Assembly (NCBI RefSeq): GCF_028764065.1
Contig: NZ_JACOFN010000003.1
Location: 62,001-126,000 of the forward strand
Origin: Fructobacillus sp. CRL 2054
Lineage (GTDB): Bacteria; Bacillota; Bacilli; Lactobacillales; Lactobacillaceae
DNA: 64,000 bases
Reading direction: 5' to 3'
This document shows, piece by piece, positions 8,587 to 17,000 of the stretch. Position numbers and translations under genes: made by a program. Each line of letters starts with the position of its first letter. Positions within the stretch are counted from its first letter, which is position 1. The notes beneath the pieces are model-generated. The model worked only from the letters and a program-made list of their open reading frames with translations. It ran no database searches and had not been told where the DNA came from.

Positions 8587-10728
8587 CTAATCCTTCTCTT
8601 TAAACGTTACAGTTATATTCTTATGGTTGGATACGCCACTGCCAGCCTTTACAGACTGTTTCTCAACGTAGCCAGATCCCGATAATGTTATTTTAACACC
8701 AGCAAGATTACCCCATGACAAAACTTCATTTTTTGTCCAATCGGACATATCAGGTACGGTGACTGTTCCAGAAGCAGACAGCAAGATTAACTGTCCCTTA
8801 ACAGCCGATTGTCCACCCTTAATCGTCTGGGCGGTAATCTTTCCCTTACTTCCAACTGTGGTAACCTTCATACCCAAGTCTGTCAAAGTCTTTTCCGCAT
8901 CCTCAATAGACTTACCCCGAACGTCAGGAAGTTCAACCGTCTTAGTTGCCGACTTCACGGTCGCATCATTATCGTTTAAGGCCTGCAACATGACTGGACG
9001 GAAAACGTTGTTCAAAGTGATTTGAATATTGGCATCTGGGAAGACCTGTGGCTGGCGAACAACAATGTACATAATGTACTTTGGATTATCCCCAGGAACC
9101 AAGGCCATGACCGAGTGAATGGCATTCGTTAAGCCATCCAGGTACTTTCCGTTTTCTGCCACCTGGGCGGTTCCAGTTTTAGCCGCCACTTGGTAACCTG
9201 CATCGGCAAGCGAATACTGCTTAGCAGTACCATCATCAGCATTAACAACGCCTTCCATGTTTGACAAAACCTCTTTAGCTGTTGAAGCTGAAATTGGTTG
9301 ACCAACCTTGGTTGTCTTACCAGTTGAAATGGTTTTACCGGTGGTTGGATTGGTAGTTTTTGCAACCAGGTAGGGCTTAACCATCGTCCCCTTGTTGGCG
9401 AAGGCCGAGTAAGCTTGCAACATTTGAGCCGGTGTCGTTCGAATGGCCTGACCATATGAAGTGTTAGCCTGATCGATTGGCTGTTCAAATGACATTGAAC
9501 CTGACTGTTCATTTGGCAGTTCAACCCCCGTCTTCTTTAAGAAGTGGAAGCGGTTAATGTAAGACTTCCAGGTCTTTGCACCTAAGGACTGCTCAATTTT
9601 TGCAAAACCAACGTTTGAGGAACGTTCAAAAGCCTGTCGGTAAGTTAACATTCCGGCATTATTTCCAAAGGCATCAGTAACCTTCTGCCCGTTAATGTCC
9701 AAGGTACCAGACTTATAGGTAGCATTTGGTTGCCACTTTTTCTCCTGAATAGCAGCAGCCAAAGTAATAGTCTTCATTGTTGAACCTGGTTCAAAAGCTC
9801 CTTGGTTCAAAAGGTTTTCCCAGGCATCTGATAGTCCATCCTGCGTATTTGGATCAAAGTTTGGTCGCTGTGTGGCAGCCACGATTTTTCCAGTCTTGGC
9901 TTCCATCACAAAGGCGGAAGCGGACTTCGCCTTTGTTCCTGAGAACAAAACATCCATTCGGTTTTCCAGTGTCGCCTGCAACTTTTCATTAATCGTCAAA
10001 GTGACGTTTGAACCGTTTTTAACTTGATTCTTCTTAGAAGTCTGAACATCAGAACCAAGGGTCGTTGTTACCCCATCCTTACCTCGTAAGGCGGTATTCT
10101 TATAAGCTTCAATACCCAAAACACCATTCAGTGTTTTTTGACCCACACTATTTGAAACAGAATTCGTCAGGCCAATAATGTGAGAGGCCATTCGGTTATT
10201 TGGATAATAACGGGCAGGTTGTGCCGTAAACTTGATTCCGGATAAATTCAGTTTTTTAATCTGGTTATACTGATCAACCGAAAGGTTCTTGGCTTTCGTC
10301 CCCAATTCAACCTGCAGTTTATTTGAAGAAAGTAAGCTATACAAATCATTTTGATTTGCTCCAATAATTGGTGCAATTTCTTCAGCAGCCTTTTTAGGGT
10401 CGGTGACGTAGTCCGCCTTACCATTCACCTTTTGCTTTTTATCCAAAACCGCGTACATATCATACACCGTGGAATTGTCAGCTAGGACCGACCCATTCGA
10501 AGAAAGAATTTGGCCACGGGTTGCTGGCACCGTCGACTTTTGCATAAAAGTCATGCGAGTAGCAGCGGTCAAATTATGGTTGTTGACCGTTTTCACTCCG
10601 GCAATTTGAAAAAGACGACCACCCATAATCACGATGATAATTAATGCAAAAAGGCCCAAAAGGAGGCCGAATTTTTTGGCATTACCAGTGATTTTTTTAC
10701 CGAGTTGTCGTCTTTTACTTTGTTTCAT
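8587..10728 (-). CDS. pbpX: Class B penicillin-binding protein with two PASTA domains (PBP2x-like, FtsI)
   Basis: 713 residues. A cytoplasmic tail and one membrane span (about 20-42) lead into a dimerisation region and a transpeptidase domain with the three penicilloyl motifs S316-T-M-K, S370-S-N and K517-T-G. Two PASTA repeats, at about 596-654 and 655-712, end the protein, as in pneumococcal PBP2x. It is the septal transpeptidase that crosslinks new peptidoglycan with FtsW. The gene lies between ftsL and mraY, its standard place. PASTA repeats also occur in the Ser/Thr kinase encoded at 18.7 kb, which may sense the same wall ligands. Confidence 0.95.
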   Translation of the reverse strand: MKQSKRRQLGKKITGNAKKFGLLLGLFALIIIVIMGGRLFQIAGVKTVNNHNLTAATRMTFMQKSTVPATRGQILSSNGSVLADNSTVYDMYAVLDKKQKVNGKADYVTDPKKAAEEIAPIIGANQNDLYSLLSSNKLQVELGTKAKNLSVDQYNQIKKLNLSGIKFTAQPARYYPNNRMASHIIGLTNSVSNSVGQKTLNGVLGIEAYKNTALRGKDGVTTTLGSDVQTSKKNQVKNGSNVTLTINEKLQATLENRMDVLFSGTKAKSASAFVMEAKTGKIVAATQRPNFDPNTQDGLSDAWENLLNQGAFEPGSTMKTITLAAAIQEKKWQPNATYKSGTLDINGQKVTDAFGNNAGMLTYRQAFERSSNVGFAKIEQSLGAKTWKSYINRFHFLKKTGVELPNEQSGSMSFEQPIDQANTSYGQAIRTTPAQMLQAYSAFANKGTMVKPYLVAKTTNPTTGKTISTGKTTKVGQPISASTAKEVLSNMEGVVNADDGTAKQYSLADAGYQVAAKTGTAQVAENGKYLDGLTNAIHSVMALVPGDNPKYIMYIVVRQPQVFPDANIQITLNNVFRPVMLQALNDNDATVKSATKTVELPDVRGKSIEDAEKTLTDLGMKVTTVGSKGKITAQTIKGGQSAVKGQLILLSASGTVTVPDMSDWTKNEVLSWGNLAGVKITLSGSGYVEKQSVKAGSGVSNHKNITVTFKEKD

Positions 10729-10730
10729 TA

Positions 10731-11099
10731 TTATTGATTGACGTTGCGAACGTTATTAGTACTTTGTTCCATGTTAGCTGACTTCGCAACTTTCTCCAAG
10801 TTATCCTTGTTCGTCTTCGCCTGAATATCGCCACGGTAGGAATCGTTTTCTTCCTTCACCTTGTCGATCTTTTCGCTAACAGCCTGGTTTCGTGCATCAA
10901 CACGTTGCATTGAAACGGTCGTCCAAACGGTTGCCAACATCATGAAGAGAACCGTTACCGCCATAACAATCACAAGTGAACGTTCTTGCTTTGTCCAAAC
11001 GGCTGGCTGATAGCGTCTTTTAACCTTAACTTTTTTACGGGTAGTTTGCTTTGGTAGCGCTCTTGCCGCATCTTGATAATGGTATGCGTTTTGTGCCAT
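10731..11099 (-). CDS. ftsL: Cell division protein FtsL
   Basis: 122 residues: a basic cytoplasmic tail with RKKVKVKRRYQP, one membrane span at about 41-63, then an extracellular coiled-coil segment (QRVDARNQAVSEKIDKVKEE). This topology is that of FtsL, which pairs with DivIC and FtsQ to activate FtsW and the class B PBP. Sequence conservation in the family is low, so the call relies on topology and on the position between rsmH and the PBP gene. It starts 54 bases after rsmH ends. Confidence 0.9.
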   Translation of the reverse strand: MAQNAYHYQDAARALPKQTTRKKVKVKRRYQPAVWTKQERSLVIVMAVTVLFMMLATVWTTVSMQRVDARNQAVSEKIDKVKEENDSYRGDIQAKTNKDNLEKVAKSANMEQSTNNVRNVNQ

Positions 11100-11153
11100 T
11101 GAATTCTCTCCTTTACTACGAATTACCTTTAAATCATTACCTAGAATTAAAGG

Positions 11154-12110
11154 TTAGCTTTCGTCCGATACTTTTAACCGTTCAATTCCTCGCAGCTGTG
11201 CTGAAGAAGAACGGTGATTTTCTTCTTGTTCTTTTTCGCTTGGCTTAATTGCCTTGCGAGTTAATAGTTTATAATCTGGTTGCATTTCTGCCGGAATGAC
11301 TGGTAGTCCTCGTGGCAACTCTGGTGCCTGAGACTTTTCCTTAAACATCTGCTTAATCAAGCGATCTTCCTGTGATTGGAAGGAGATGGCCGAAATTCGA
11401 CCACCCACGTCCAATAGATTCAAAGCCTGCGTCAAGGAATCTTCCAGAGCCCCTAACTCATCGTTAACGGCCACGCGCAAGGCTTGGAAGGAGCGCTTGG
11501 CTGGGTGCCCACCGTGTCGACGAGCAGGAGCCGGAATGGCTTCTTTAATAATTTCGACTAATTCAAAGGTCGTTTCGATTGGCGCTACTTCCCGGTGCTG
11601 TTCGATTTTACGGGCAATCGCTTTACCGAAGCGGTCTTCACCATAACGGGTTAAGACACGCACCAAGTCATTAAATGGCCAATCATTCACAATTGTCTTA
11701 GCTGTTAACTCTTGACGCTGGTCCATTCGCATATCCAACGGCGCATCGTTATTATAGGAAAAGCCACGGTCACCCTGATCGAATTGGACGGATGAAACAC
11801 CCAAATCGTAAAGGACTCCGTCAACAGCAATAACACCTTGGTCTGCTAATGATGATTTAAGAGTACGGAAGTTGTTAAAAATTAAAACCAACTTACCCGC
11901 AGCAATCTCGTCCTTATACTGCTCTTTGTTATAAGCAATGGCTGTTTCGTCCTGATCAAAAGAATAAAGACGACCAGTTGTTAAGCGAGACAAAATAACA
12001 CCAGTGTGTCCACCGCCACCAAGGGTCGCATCAACGTATACACCATCAGGTTTCACGTTTAATAAATCAACGGCCTCTTTTTGGAGAACGGTTATATGTT
12101 CAAATGTCAT
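11154..12110 (-). CDS. rsmH: 16S rRNA (cytosine1402-N4)-methyltransferase RsmH
   Basis: 318 residues from the chosen start, whose protein begins [20 protein letters not shown]. An in-frame ATG five codons earlier exists, but GAGGAGGGGAAAG stands just ahead of the chosen ATG. RsmH methylates N4 of C1402 in the 16S rRNA decoding region using SAM. The motif [14 protein letters not shown] binds SAM, and [20 protein letters not shown] and [17 protein letters not shown] are family signatures. It follows mraZ at the head of the dcw operon. Confidence 0.97.
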   Translation of the reverse strand: MTFEHITVLQKEAVDLLNVKPDGVYVDATLGGGGHTGVILSRLTTGRLYSFDQDETAIAYNKEQYKDEIAAGKLVLIFNNFRTLKSSLADQGVIAVDGVLYDLGVSSVQFDQGDRGFSYNNDAPLDMRMDQRQELTAKTIVNDWPFNDLVRVLTRYGEDRFGKAIARKIEQHREVAPIETTFELVEIIKEAIPAPARRHGGHPAKRSFQALRVAVNDELGALEDSLTQALNLLDVGGRISAISFQSQEDRLIKQMFKEKSQAPELPRGLPVIPAEMQPDYKLLTRKAIKPSEKEQEENHRSSSAQLRGIERLKVSDES

Positions 12111-12150
12111 CTTTCCCCTCCTCACGGTGTCCGATTCGTCTCATTCCCTA

Positions 12151-12582
12151 TTAAAAGTCGAAATCAACCAATCCTTCGGCAATTTCGTCAAAGTTTTCAG
12201 CAGTTTCAGCAGTGTAAGCCTGCCAGTTATCTGCTGACCAGATTTCAAAGGAATCACCGACTCCGGTCACAACGACTTCCTTTTCCAATCCAGCGTGCTC
12301 TTTTAAATTAGCAGGGATAATCACGCGTCCCTGCTTATCGAATTCAGCTTGCATGGATCCAGCCATTACAAAACGCTTAAAAGCCCGGGCGTCTTTCTTC
12401 CCGATTGGTAGATTATTTAACTGTTCTTCCAATAGATTCCAGACGTCCAAAGGCATTGCACGCAAGGAATGTTCCATCCACTTTGCAATCACAAAAGTTT
12501 CGCCTAATTGGTTTCGAAACTTAGCAGGAATCGTGAGCCGGCCCTTGGGATCTAAGTTATGTGATGATTCGCCCATGAACAT
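12151..12582 (-). CDS. mraZ: Transcriptional regulator MraZ
   Basis: 143 residues made of two SpoVT/AbrB-like half-domains, each with the signature seen here as HNLDPKGRLTIPAKFR and EFDKQGRVIIPANLKEH. MraZ forms ring oligomers and binds direct TGG-type repeats ahead of its own gene, controlling the dcw cluster. Three such repeats with 10-base spacing are present upstream (see the MraZ box entry). The start has an AGGGAGGAG ribosome binding site. It is the first gene of the dcw operon. Confidence 0.97.
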   Translation of the reverse strand: MFMGESSHNLDPKGRLTIPAKFRNQLGETFVIAKWMEHSLRAMPLDVWNLLEEQLNNLPIGKKDARAFKRFVMAGSMQAEFDKQGRVIIPANLKEHAGLEKEVVVTGVGDSFEIWSADNWQAYTAETAENFDEIAEGLVDFDF

Positions 12583-12619
12583 GATGGCCCACTCCTCCCT
12601 TCCTGTGGATTACTTACAT

Positions 12620-12650
12620 ATAATTTACCACATTCCCCCACTTCCCTCCA
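12620..12650 (-). promoter_or_regulatory. MraZ box: three TGG repeats at 10-base period, upstream of mraZ
   Basis: On the minus strand, GTGGAGGGAA, GTGGGGGAAT and GTGGTAAATT follow each other directly, so TGG recurs at plus-strand positions 12650, 12640 and 12630. MraZ is known to bind TGGGN-type direct repeats spaced by 5 bases. An AT-rich stretch with TTATAT follows and could supply the -10 element, which would place the repeats over the -35 region. The repeats are seen directly; binding is inferred. Confidence 0.75.
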
Positions 12651-12682
12651 CTTTTCTTTAAGACTTTTTTAAAGAACGGCAG

Positions 12683-12724
12683 CAAAAAAGGGCTAAAGGC
12701 TTGATATATCAAGCTTTTAGCCCT
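12683..12724 (-). terminator. Intrinsic terminator of the DUF3397 gene
   Basis: A near-perfect 34-base palindrome (12690-12723, one G-T pair) forms a 17-bp stem. On the minus strand it is followed by a run of T. It lies just past the end of the DUF3397 gene and separates it from the mraZ promoter. Confidence 0.92.
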
Positions 12725-12753
12725 GTGGGGGATTTTCCCTAATTTTATTCAAT

Positions 12754-13092
12754 TTATGCAACGATAGCCCAAATAATGGTGATAACACAGAGAACAGTCG
12801 CAACTAATCCCGAAGTTCGCCAAGCGATGTGGATAAATCGTAAAGCTGTCGTACTATTACGTCCAATTACCAAAAAGGCCCAAACGCCAGCTAGCAATAG
12901 GTACAAAACCACCGCCGCCAGCACATCCGACCGATAAAAAACCGTCCCCTCAATTTCATAAAAGGCTAACCATGTTGGAAGCGTAATCAAATCTACGAAT
13001 GATACTTTCGGAAAGGCACGGTACAAAAAGCGCCAAAGCATCACCAGCATTAATACTGCTACCCATATTCCAGTCCAAAAATACCATGCCAT
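12754..13092 (-). CDS. DUF3397 family membrane protein
   Basis: 112 residues with about four membrane helices (near 3-20, 30-48, 58-77 and 90-111). It matches the DUF3397 family, small membrane proteins that are often encoded just ahead of mraZ in lactobacilli and relatives. No catalytic motif is seen. It has its own terminator, so it is probably transcribed alone. Its conserved place beside the dcw cluster hints at an envelope role, but none is established. The start is supported by GAGAGGTG upstream. Confidence 0.8.
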   Translation of the reverse strand: MAWYFWTGIWVAVLMLVMLWRFLYRAFPKVSFVDLITLPTWLAFYEIEGTVFYRSDVLAAVVLYLLLAGVWAFLVIGRNSTTALRFIHIAWRTSGLVATVLCVITIIWAIVA

Positions 13093-13195
13093 TCATTTTC
13101 ACCTCTCGTTTACTTTACCAAGCAAAAGCCAAAATTTCAATTTTACAAATTCCTGTGTTAAGATATCCCTAGAACATTCAGGAGAACACGGGATT

Positions 13196-13423
13196 ATGTC
13201 AAAGAAGAAAAAGAAGCAGGTAGTTGCCGAGGCACCTTCCTCATCAGCAGTCGATAAAGCATTGGAAGAAGAAGTAAATCGCCAACTTGAAAAGCGCCCT
13301 CTTCCAAAGGTTGAAAAGAAAAAGAAGACGCGCTATCAAAAATGGACGCTCTTTATGTCCATCTTCATGGTCATCGTGATGGCTGGATCAGTTATTTACG
13401 CTGCTATCTCAGCAATTCGTTAA
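13196..13423 (+). CDS. DUF4044 family small membrane protein
   Basis: 75 residues. A lysine- and glutamate-rich cytoplasmic part (KKKKKQ, then KVEKKKKTRYQKW) leads to a single membrane span at about residues 51-72. The C-terminal half matches DUF4044, a family of very small membrane proteins of lactic acid bacteria with no known function. It is one of the few plus-strand genes here and diverges from the DUF3397 gene. CAGGAGAACAC stands before the ATG. It ends in a terminator. Confidence 0.78.
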   Translation: MSKKKKKQVVAEAPSSSAVDKALEEEVNRQLEKRPLPKVEKKKKTRYQKWTLFMSIFMVIVMAGSVIYAAISAIR

Positions 13424-13459
13424 TAAAAAAGTTCTGCTAGTTTTCAGCAGAACTTTTTT
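13424..13459 (+). terminator. Intrinsic terminator of the DUF4044 gene
   Basis: GTTCTGCT and AGCAGAAC form an 8-bp stem, flanked by A6 on one side and T7 on the other, so it may work in both directions. It starts right after the stop codon. Confidence 0.88.
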
Positions 13460-13479
13460 ATTTACTATTTATCTAGAAC

Positions 13480-13510
13480 TAAAAAAAGGCAAACCATATT
13501 GGTTTGCCTT
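13480..13510 (-). terminator. Intrinsic terminator of the asp23-fakA operon
   Basis: A 10-bp stem (AGGCAAACCA with TGGTTTGCCT) closes a 3-base loop, with seven T on the minus strand after it. It lies directly past the fakA stop. Confidence 0.92.
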
Positions 13511-13516
13511 TTTCTT

Positions 13517-15217
13517 TTATTCAACAGAAAGTAAGAATGGATACAAATCTTGTCCACCATCGTGAACTTCGATTTCAAGGTCTTCGTCAATCTCAGAAAT
13601 GGCTTCTTCCAAAGCTTTTTCTTCCTTTGGCTTCGCACCCTTACCAGAAATAATCGTAACAATTTCTGAATCATCATCACACATTTGTTCTAGCAAAGCC
13701 TTAGAAGTATCAACCAACTTTTTACCAACAACGACAATTTCGCCGTCCTTCATTCCAAGCCAGTCACCCTTCTTAATATCATGACCCTTCAAGCTCGTTT
13801 CACGAACCGCTTGCGTAACAGCACCAGAAACAACCGTTCCCAATTCATCCGTCATCGCAGCTTCGTTATCTTCAACTGAAGCATCAGGGTTATAAGCCAT
13901 CATCGCTGTCAATCCTTGCTGGATTGAACGAGACTTGACAACAGCCACTGGCACCTCTGCCATTTCCTTGGCTTGATCAGCCGCAAGGAAAATGTTTGAG
14001 TTGTTTGGCAAGATAATCGCCTTCTTTGCGCCAGACTGTTGAATAGCATCAACAAAATCCTTCGTAGAAGGGTTCATTGTTTGACCCCCGGTAATCACTT
14101 GGTAAACGCCGAGTGAATCGAAGAGTTTAGCAATACCGTCACCAGAAGCAACTGCGAAGACGGCTAATTCAGGCGCTTCAGCCTTTTCTGCTTTTTGAGC
14201 ATTAGCCTTGTTTTCAGCAGCCTGTTCATCAATAACAGCTTGCTGTTGGTTACGCATGTTATCAACCTTCACCTTGCGAAGCGAACCAAATTCAGTTCCC
14301 CAGTGAATGATTGTTCCAGGGTCTTCAGTATGAACGTGCACCTTCACAACGTCATCATCGTTAATTACTAAGAGTGAGTCACCCTTATCAGCGATAAAGT
14401 TGTAAAAAGTATCGTAGTCAAAGTCCTTCGTCCAAGTTGTTCCCTGGCCCAAATCAACCATAATTTCAGTACAGTAACTGAATTGAATATCATCTGGATT
14501 CAATGATTCATCAGCCTGTGCACCAGCGTGAAGGTTTGAAACCATCTGGTCCAACTCTGCGTTATCGGGTGCTTCCAAGTTATTCTCATCAAAAGTGCCC
14601 AGGATAACATCAGTAAAGGCTGACAATACCATTACCAATCCTTGTCCACCAGAATCAACAACGCCAACTTCCTTCAAAACAGGTAACAAATCAGGAGTTG
14701 AGTCCAAAGCCTTTTGGGCCGCAACTTGAACGTTCTTCATCATGACTGGCAAAGCATCGCCAGCGGAAGCAGAACGATCTGCTTCAGCAGCAGCTTCGCG
14801 AATCACCGTTAAAATCGTTCCTTCGGTTGGCTTCATGACAGACTTGTAAGCCACCTTGGCAGCTTCCATCAAGGCATCTGCCATATCACGGGCTGACAAA
14901 GTCGCCTTATCGGCCATTGAATTCGACATTCCACGGAAAATCTGTGACAAGATAACCCCAGAGTTTCCACGGGCGCCCATCAAAAGGCCCTTGGCCGTAG
15001 CCTTCGACAACTGACCGACGGTTTGATCCTGTGACTCCCGTTCGTATTCGGCACCAGATGCCATCGAAAGGGCCATGTTCGTTCCCGTATCGCCATCAGG
15101 CACAGGGAAAACGTTTAACTTATTAATATTTTCAGCATTGGCAGACAACTTCGCTGCAGCAGCATTCACCATCTTGCCATATTCAAGGGGCGTAATGGTT
15201 GTGATTTCTTCAGTCAT
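13517..15217 (-). CDS. fakA: Fatty acid kinase catalytic subunit FakA (DAK2/DhaL domain, YloV)
   Basis: 566 residues. The N-terminal DhaL-type ATP-binding domain carries NVFPVPDGDTGTNMALSM, which coordinates magnesium, and the loop GARGNSGVILSQIFRGM. A middle domain and a C-terminal YloV-type domain follow. FakA phosphorylates fatty acids presented by a FakB protein, yielding acyl phosphate for phospholipid synthesis; no fakB lies in this window. It sits 6 bases after the Asp23-type gene, a pairing conserved in Gram-positive bacteria. Older annotations call it a dihydroxyacetone kinase-like protein. Confidence 0.95.
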   Translation of the reverse strand: MTEEITTITPLEYGKMVNAAAAKLSANAENINKLNVFPVPDGDTGTNMALSMASGAEYERESQDQTVGQLSKATAKGLLMGARGNSGVILSQIFRGMSNSMADKATLSARDMADALMEAAKVAYKSVMKPTEGTILTVIREAAAEADRSASAGDALPVMMKNVQVAAQKALDSTPDLLPVLKEVGVVDSGGQGLVMVLSAFTDVILGTFDENNLEAPDNAELDQMVSNLHAGAQADESLNPDDIQFSYCTEIMVDLGQGTTWTKDFDYDTFYNFIADKGDSLLVINDDDVVKVHVHTEDPGTIIHWGTEFGSLRKVKVDNMRNQQQAVIDEQAAENKANAQKAEKAEAPELAVFAVASGDGIAKLFDSLGVYQVITGGQTMNPSTKDFVDAIQQSGAKKAIILPNNSNIFLAADQAKEMAEVPVAVVKSRSIQQGLTAMMAYNPDASVEDNEAAMTDELGTVVSGAVTQAVRETSLKGHDIKKGDWLGMKDGEIVVVGKKLVDTSKALLEQMCDDDSEIVTIISGKGAKPKEEKALEEAISEIDEDLEIEVHDGGQDLYPFLLSVE

Positions 15218-15223
15218 TCTCTC

Positions 15224-15604
15224 TTAATCCTCGGTTTCAATCCCTTGAACAATGACGTTCACTTCAGGTACTTGTAGGCCTAGGTAGGCGTTTAGATAGT
15301 ACTTCACACGGGCTTGAACGGAAGCTGAAATATCAGCCAACTTCATACCGTGTTGAACAACGATATAAACATCGATTGTTAACCCTTTTTCCTGCTGTGA
15401 AACCACAACCCCACGGCCATAGTTTTCGCGATTCAAGATTTGGTTAACACCATCTTTCAAAGCGGAACGAGACGCCATACCAACCACTCCAGGGTTAGCA
15501 ATGGTTGCTCCACCGACAACGGAAGCGATTACGTCGTTTTCAACCGTGACATCACCGTTTTTTGTTCGAATTTTAATTGCCATCGCACTGCTGTTGTGAA
15601 GCAA
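15224..15604 (-). CDS. Asp23/Gls24 family envelope stress protein (YloU-like)
   Basis: 126 residues if translation starts at a TTG (15604), 119 if at the in-frame ATG at 15583 whose product begins MAIKIRTKNGDVTV. The only plausible ribosome binding site, GTGGAG, is 8 bases before the TTG; nothing suitable precedes the ATG. The Asp23 fold is recognisable in IASVVGGATIANPGVVGMAS and VYIVVQHGMKLADISASVQ. Such proteins are small and abundant and act near the membrane; the cellular role of this YloU type is not settled. It is paired with fakA. Confidence 0.88.
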   Translation of the reverse strand: MLHNSSAMAIKIRTKNGDVTVENDVIASVVGGATIANPGVVGMASRSALKDGVNQILNRENYGRGVVVSQQEKGLTIDVYIVVQHGMKLADISASVQARVKYYLNAYLGLQVPEVNVIVQGIETED

Positions 15605-15642
15605 AAGACCCGCTCCACTTTCCTTTCAAATTACTTACTTAT

Positions 15643-15672
15643 ATTTTAACATGATTCGGCGAAAAGCCCCAA
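15643..15672 (-). promoter_or_regulatory. Promoter of asp23-fakA (extended -10)
   Basis: On the minus strand TGTTAAAAT gives an extended -10 (15643-15648 hexamer), with TTGGGG 18 bases upstream. The -35 lies inside a small AGCCC/GGGCT hairpin (15665-15680) in the short rpmB-asp23 gap. Confidence 0.5.
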
Positions 15673-15699
15673 CTCGGGCTGAGACTTTTGAGGGGCCTT

Positions 15700-15735
15700 A
15701 TCAAAATAAAAAAACCACCCAGTGGAGTGGTTTTT
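15700..15735 (-). terminator. Intrinsic terminator of rpmB
   Basis: AAAACCAC and GTGGTTTT form an 8-bp stem on either side of an 8-base loop, followed on the minus strand by a long T-rich run. It lies at the rpmB stop codon. Confidence 0.85.
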
Positions 15736-15934
15736 ATACACGTTCGATTGAGCCGTTCTTAAGACCGGCCTTCAAAGTACGTGCAGTCAAGTAAACTTTC
15801 TTAGGTGCGGAACCGTTAATCTTAACTGTTACCTTTTGCAAGTTTGGCTTCCAGCTACGACGACTTGAGTTCAAGGCGTGTGAACGTTGGTTACCAAAGC
15901 GGGTGCGTGCACCGTTAATTGCATCTTTTGCCAT
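15734..15934 (-). CDS. rpmB: 50S ribosomal protein L28
   Basis: 66 residues, basic. The family signature is plain in [20 protein letters not shown] and in [21 protein letters not shown]28 is a small protein of the large ribosomal subunit. It has its own promoter and terminator and a leader of about 50 bases with a hairpin. The start has an AGGAGGG ribosome binding site. It is read in the same direction as the neighbouring trxA and asp23 genes. Confidence 0.98.
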   Translation of the reverse strand: MAKDAINGARTRFGNQRSHALNSSRRSWKPNLQKVTVKINGSAPKKVYLTARTLKAGLKNGSIERV

Positions 15935-15951
15935 GTGTGACCCTCCTATCC

Positions 15952-16020
15952 GAGCCGCACGACGTGCTTGCTCTTCTTATCAACATGAAATATTTTACCA
16001 GAGCCATACAAAATTAGCAA
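15952..16020 (-). promoter_or_regulatory. rpmB promoter and leader hairpin
   Basis: TTGCTA (16015-16020) and TAAAAT (15992-15997) are separated by exactly 17 bases on the minus strand. The leader then holds a hairpin, GAGC with GCTC enclosing GCAC with GTGC (15952-15973), which ends shortly before the AGGAGGG site. The promoter is well supported; a role of the hairpin in L28 autoregulation is a guess. Confidence 0.7.
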
Positions 16021-16024
16021 GAAA

Positions 16025-16342
16025 TTAAGCATATTTATGCAAAATCTCGCTTAACTGTTCCTTATTGTGGAAACCGGTTAGTTTTTCTACTTCTTGACCA
16101 TCTTTCAAAACAACCAAAGTTGGGATTGCACGAATGGCAAACTCCGCTGGTACAGCCTTATTCTCATCAACATCAACCTTATAAAAGGAAATGTTATGAT
16201 ACGCTGCATCATCAGCCAAGGCATCTAGTACAGGTGACTGCATTCGACATGGGCCACACCAAGTTGCCCAAAAATCAACAATCGAAACGCCCGACTGAGT
16301 TTTTTCTTTAAAATTAGTATCTGTTAGTGCTTCAACTGCCAT
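16025..16342 (-). CDS. trxA: Thioredoxin
   Basis: 105 residues with the active site W28-C29-G-P-C32 and the conserved cis-proline region AIRAIPTLVVLKDG. It reduces disulfides in cytoplasmic proteins and is itself reduced by the thioredoxin reductase encoded near 54 kb. It starts 2 bases after thiN ends, so it is probably part of the rpe-thiN-trxA run; its end overlaps the rpmB promoter region. Possible substrates encoded in this window include MsrA and MsrB. Confidence 0.97.
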   Translation of the reverse strand: MAVEALTDTNFKEKTQSGVSIVDFWATWCGPCRMQSPVLDALADDAAYHNISFYKVDVDENKAVPAEFAIRAIPTLVVLKDGQEVEKLTGFHNKEQLSEILHKYA

Positions 16343-16344
16343 TG

Positions 16345-16989
16345 CTACCCCCTATCAACTGACTGTGTATACAGTACAATTCCTCTGTCAATGGAAACAT
16401 GTACCAATTCATTAACAAATTCATTTGATGAATACATTCTACCGCTTGTTTCTCTTAGAGTCAAAGGATACTCGGCATCTATGATTTTAAAATTATCAAC
16501 TATACCTAATGGCATAAACCCAAGGTAGTGATGTCCTGGAAGGCGTTTCACAACTTCGTGTTCTGGGTCTAAATAGCCAACCGTATTCTGGCAGTCAACA
16601 ATCCAAAAATGCCCAGGTAAACCAGGAAAATCCTCGTGAAGGGGAATTGATAAATTAGACAATTCATGGTCCAAGCGCCCCCCAGTTGCGCCGTATAACA
16701 TAATTTCATCGGCCCCCTGATCCAGAGCATAGGACACCGCTAACTCGGTATCCGTATAATCTTTTTTAGGTGGATACACACGAAAGTCCCGGTCCGCCTG
16801 ATAACTTTCCAACTCCTTCTTCTCAGCTGAATTCAAGGAATCAAAGTCACCGACGGACAGTAAGGGTTCAAACCCCTCCTGCATCAAATAGAAGCCACCA
16901 CGATCGGCGCCAATCCATTGACCAGGTTCCTGAAAAAGATTATCAGGCCAATTATCCTTAGGACCGCCAGCTAAAATGTTAATTCGCAT
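16345..16989 (-). CDS. thiN: Thiamine pyrophosphokinase
   Basis: 214 residues from the chosen ATG (protein start MRINILAGGP), which has GGAGG 6 bases upstream. Other in-frame starts upstream are less well placed. It makes thiamine pyrophosphate from thiamine and ATP. The motifs WIGADRGGFYLM, LSVGDFDSLN, YPPKKDYTDTELAVSYAL and LYGATGGRLDHELSNL are those of the thiamine pyrophosphokinase family. TPP is the cofactor of phosphoketolase, central in heterofermentation. A terminator lies just ahead of its ribosome binding site. Confidence 0.95.
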   Translation of the reverse strand: MRINILAGGPKDNWPDNLFQEPGQWIGADRGGFYLMQEGFEPLLSVGDFDSLNSAEKKELESYQADRDFRVYPPKKDYTDTELAVSYALDQGADEIMLYGATGGRLDHELSNLSIPLHEDFPGLPGHFWIVDCQNTVGYLDPEHEVVKRLPGHHYLGFMPLGIVDNFKIIDAEYPLTLRETSGRMYSSNEFVNELVHVSIDRGIVLYTQSVDRG

Positions 16990-17000
16990 CCTCATCCTCC

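Noticed and set aside
13424-13510. Two close hairpins as a possible small RNA or attenuator
   Set aside because: They are simply the facing terminators of two converging genes, each with its own T-run on the proper strand.
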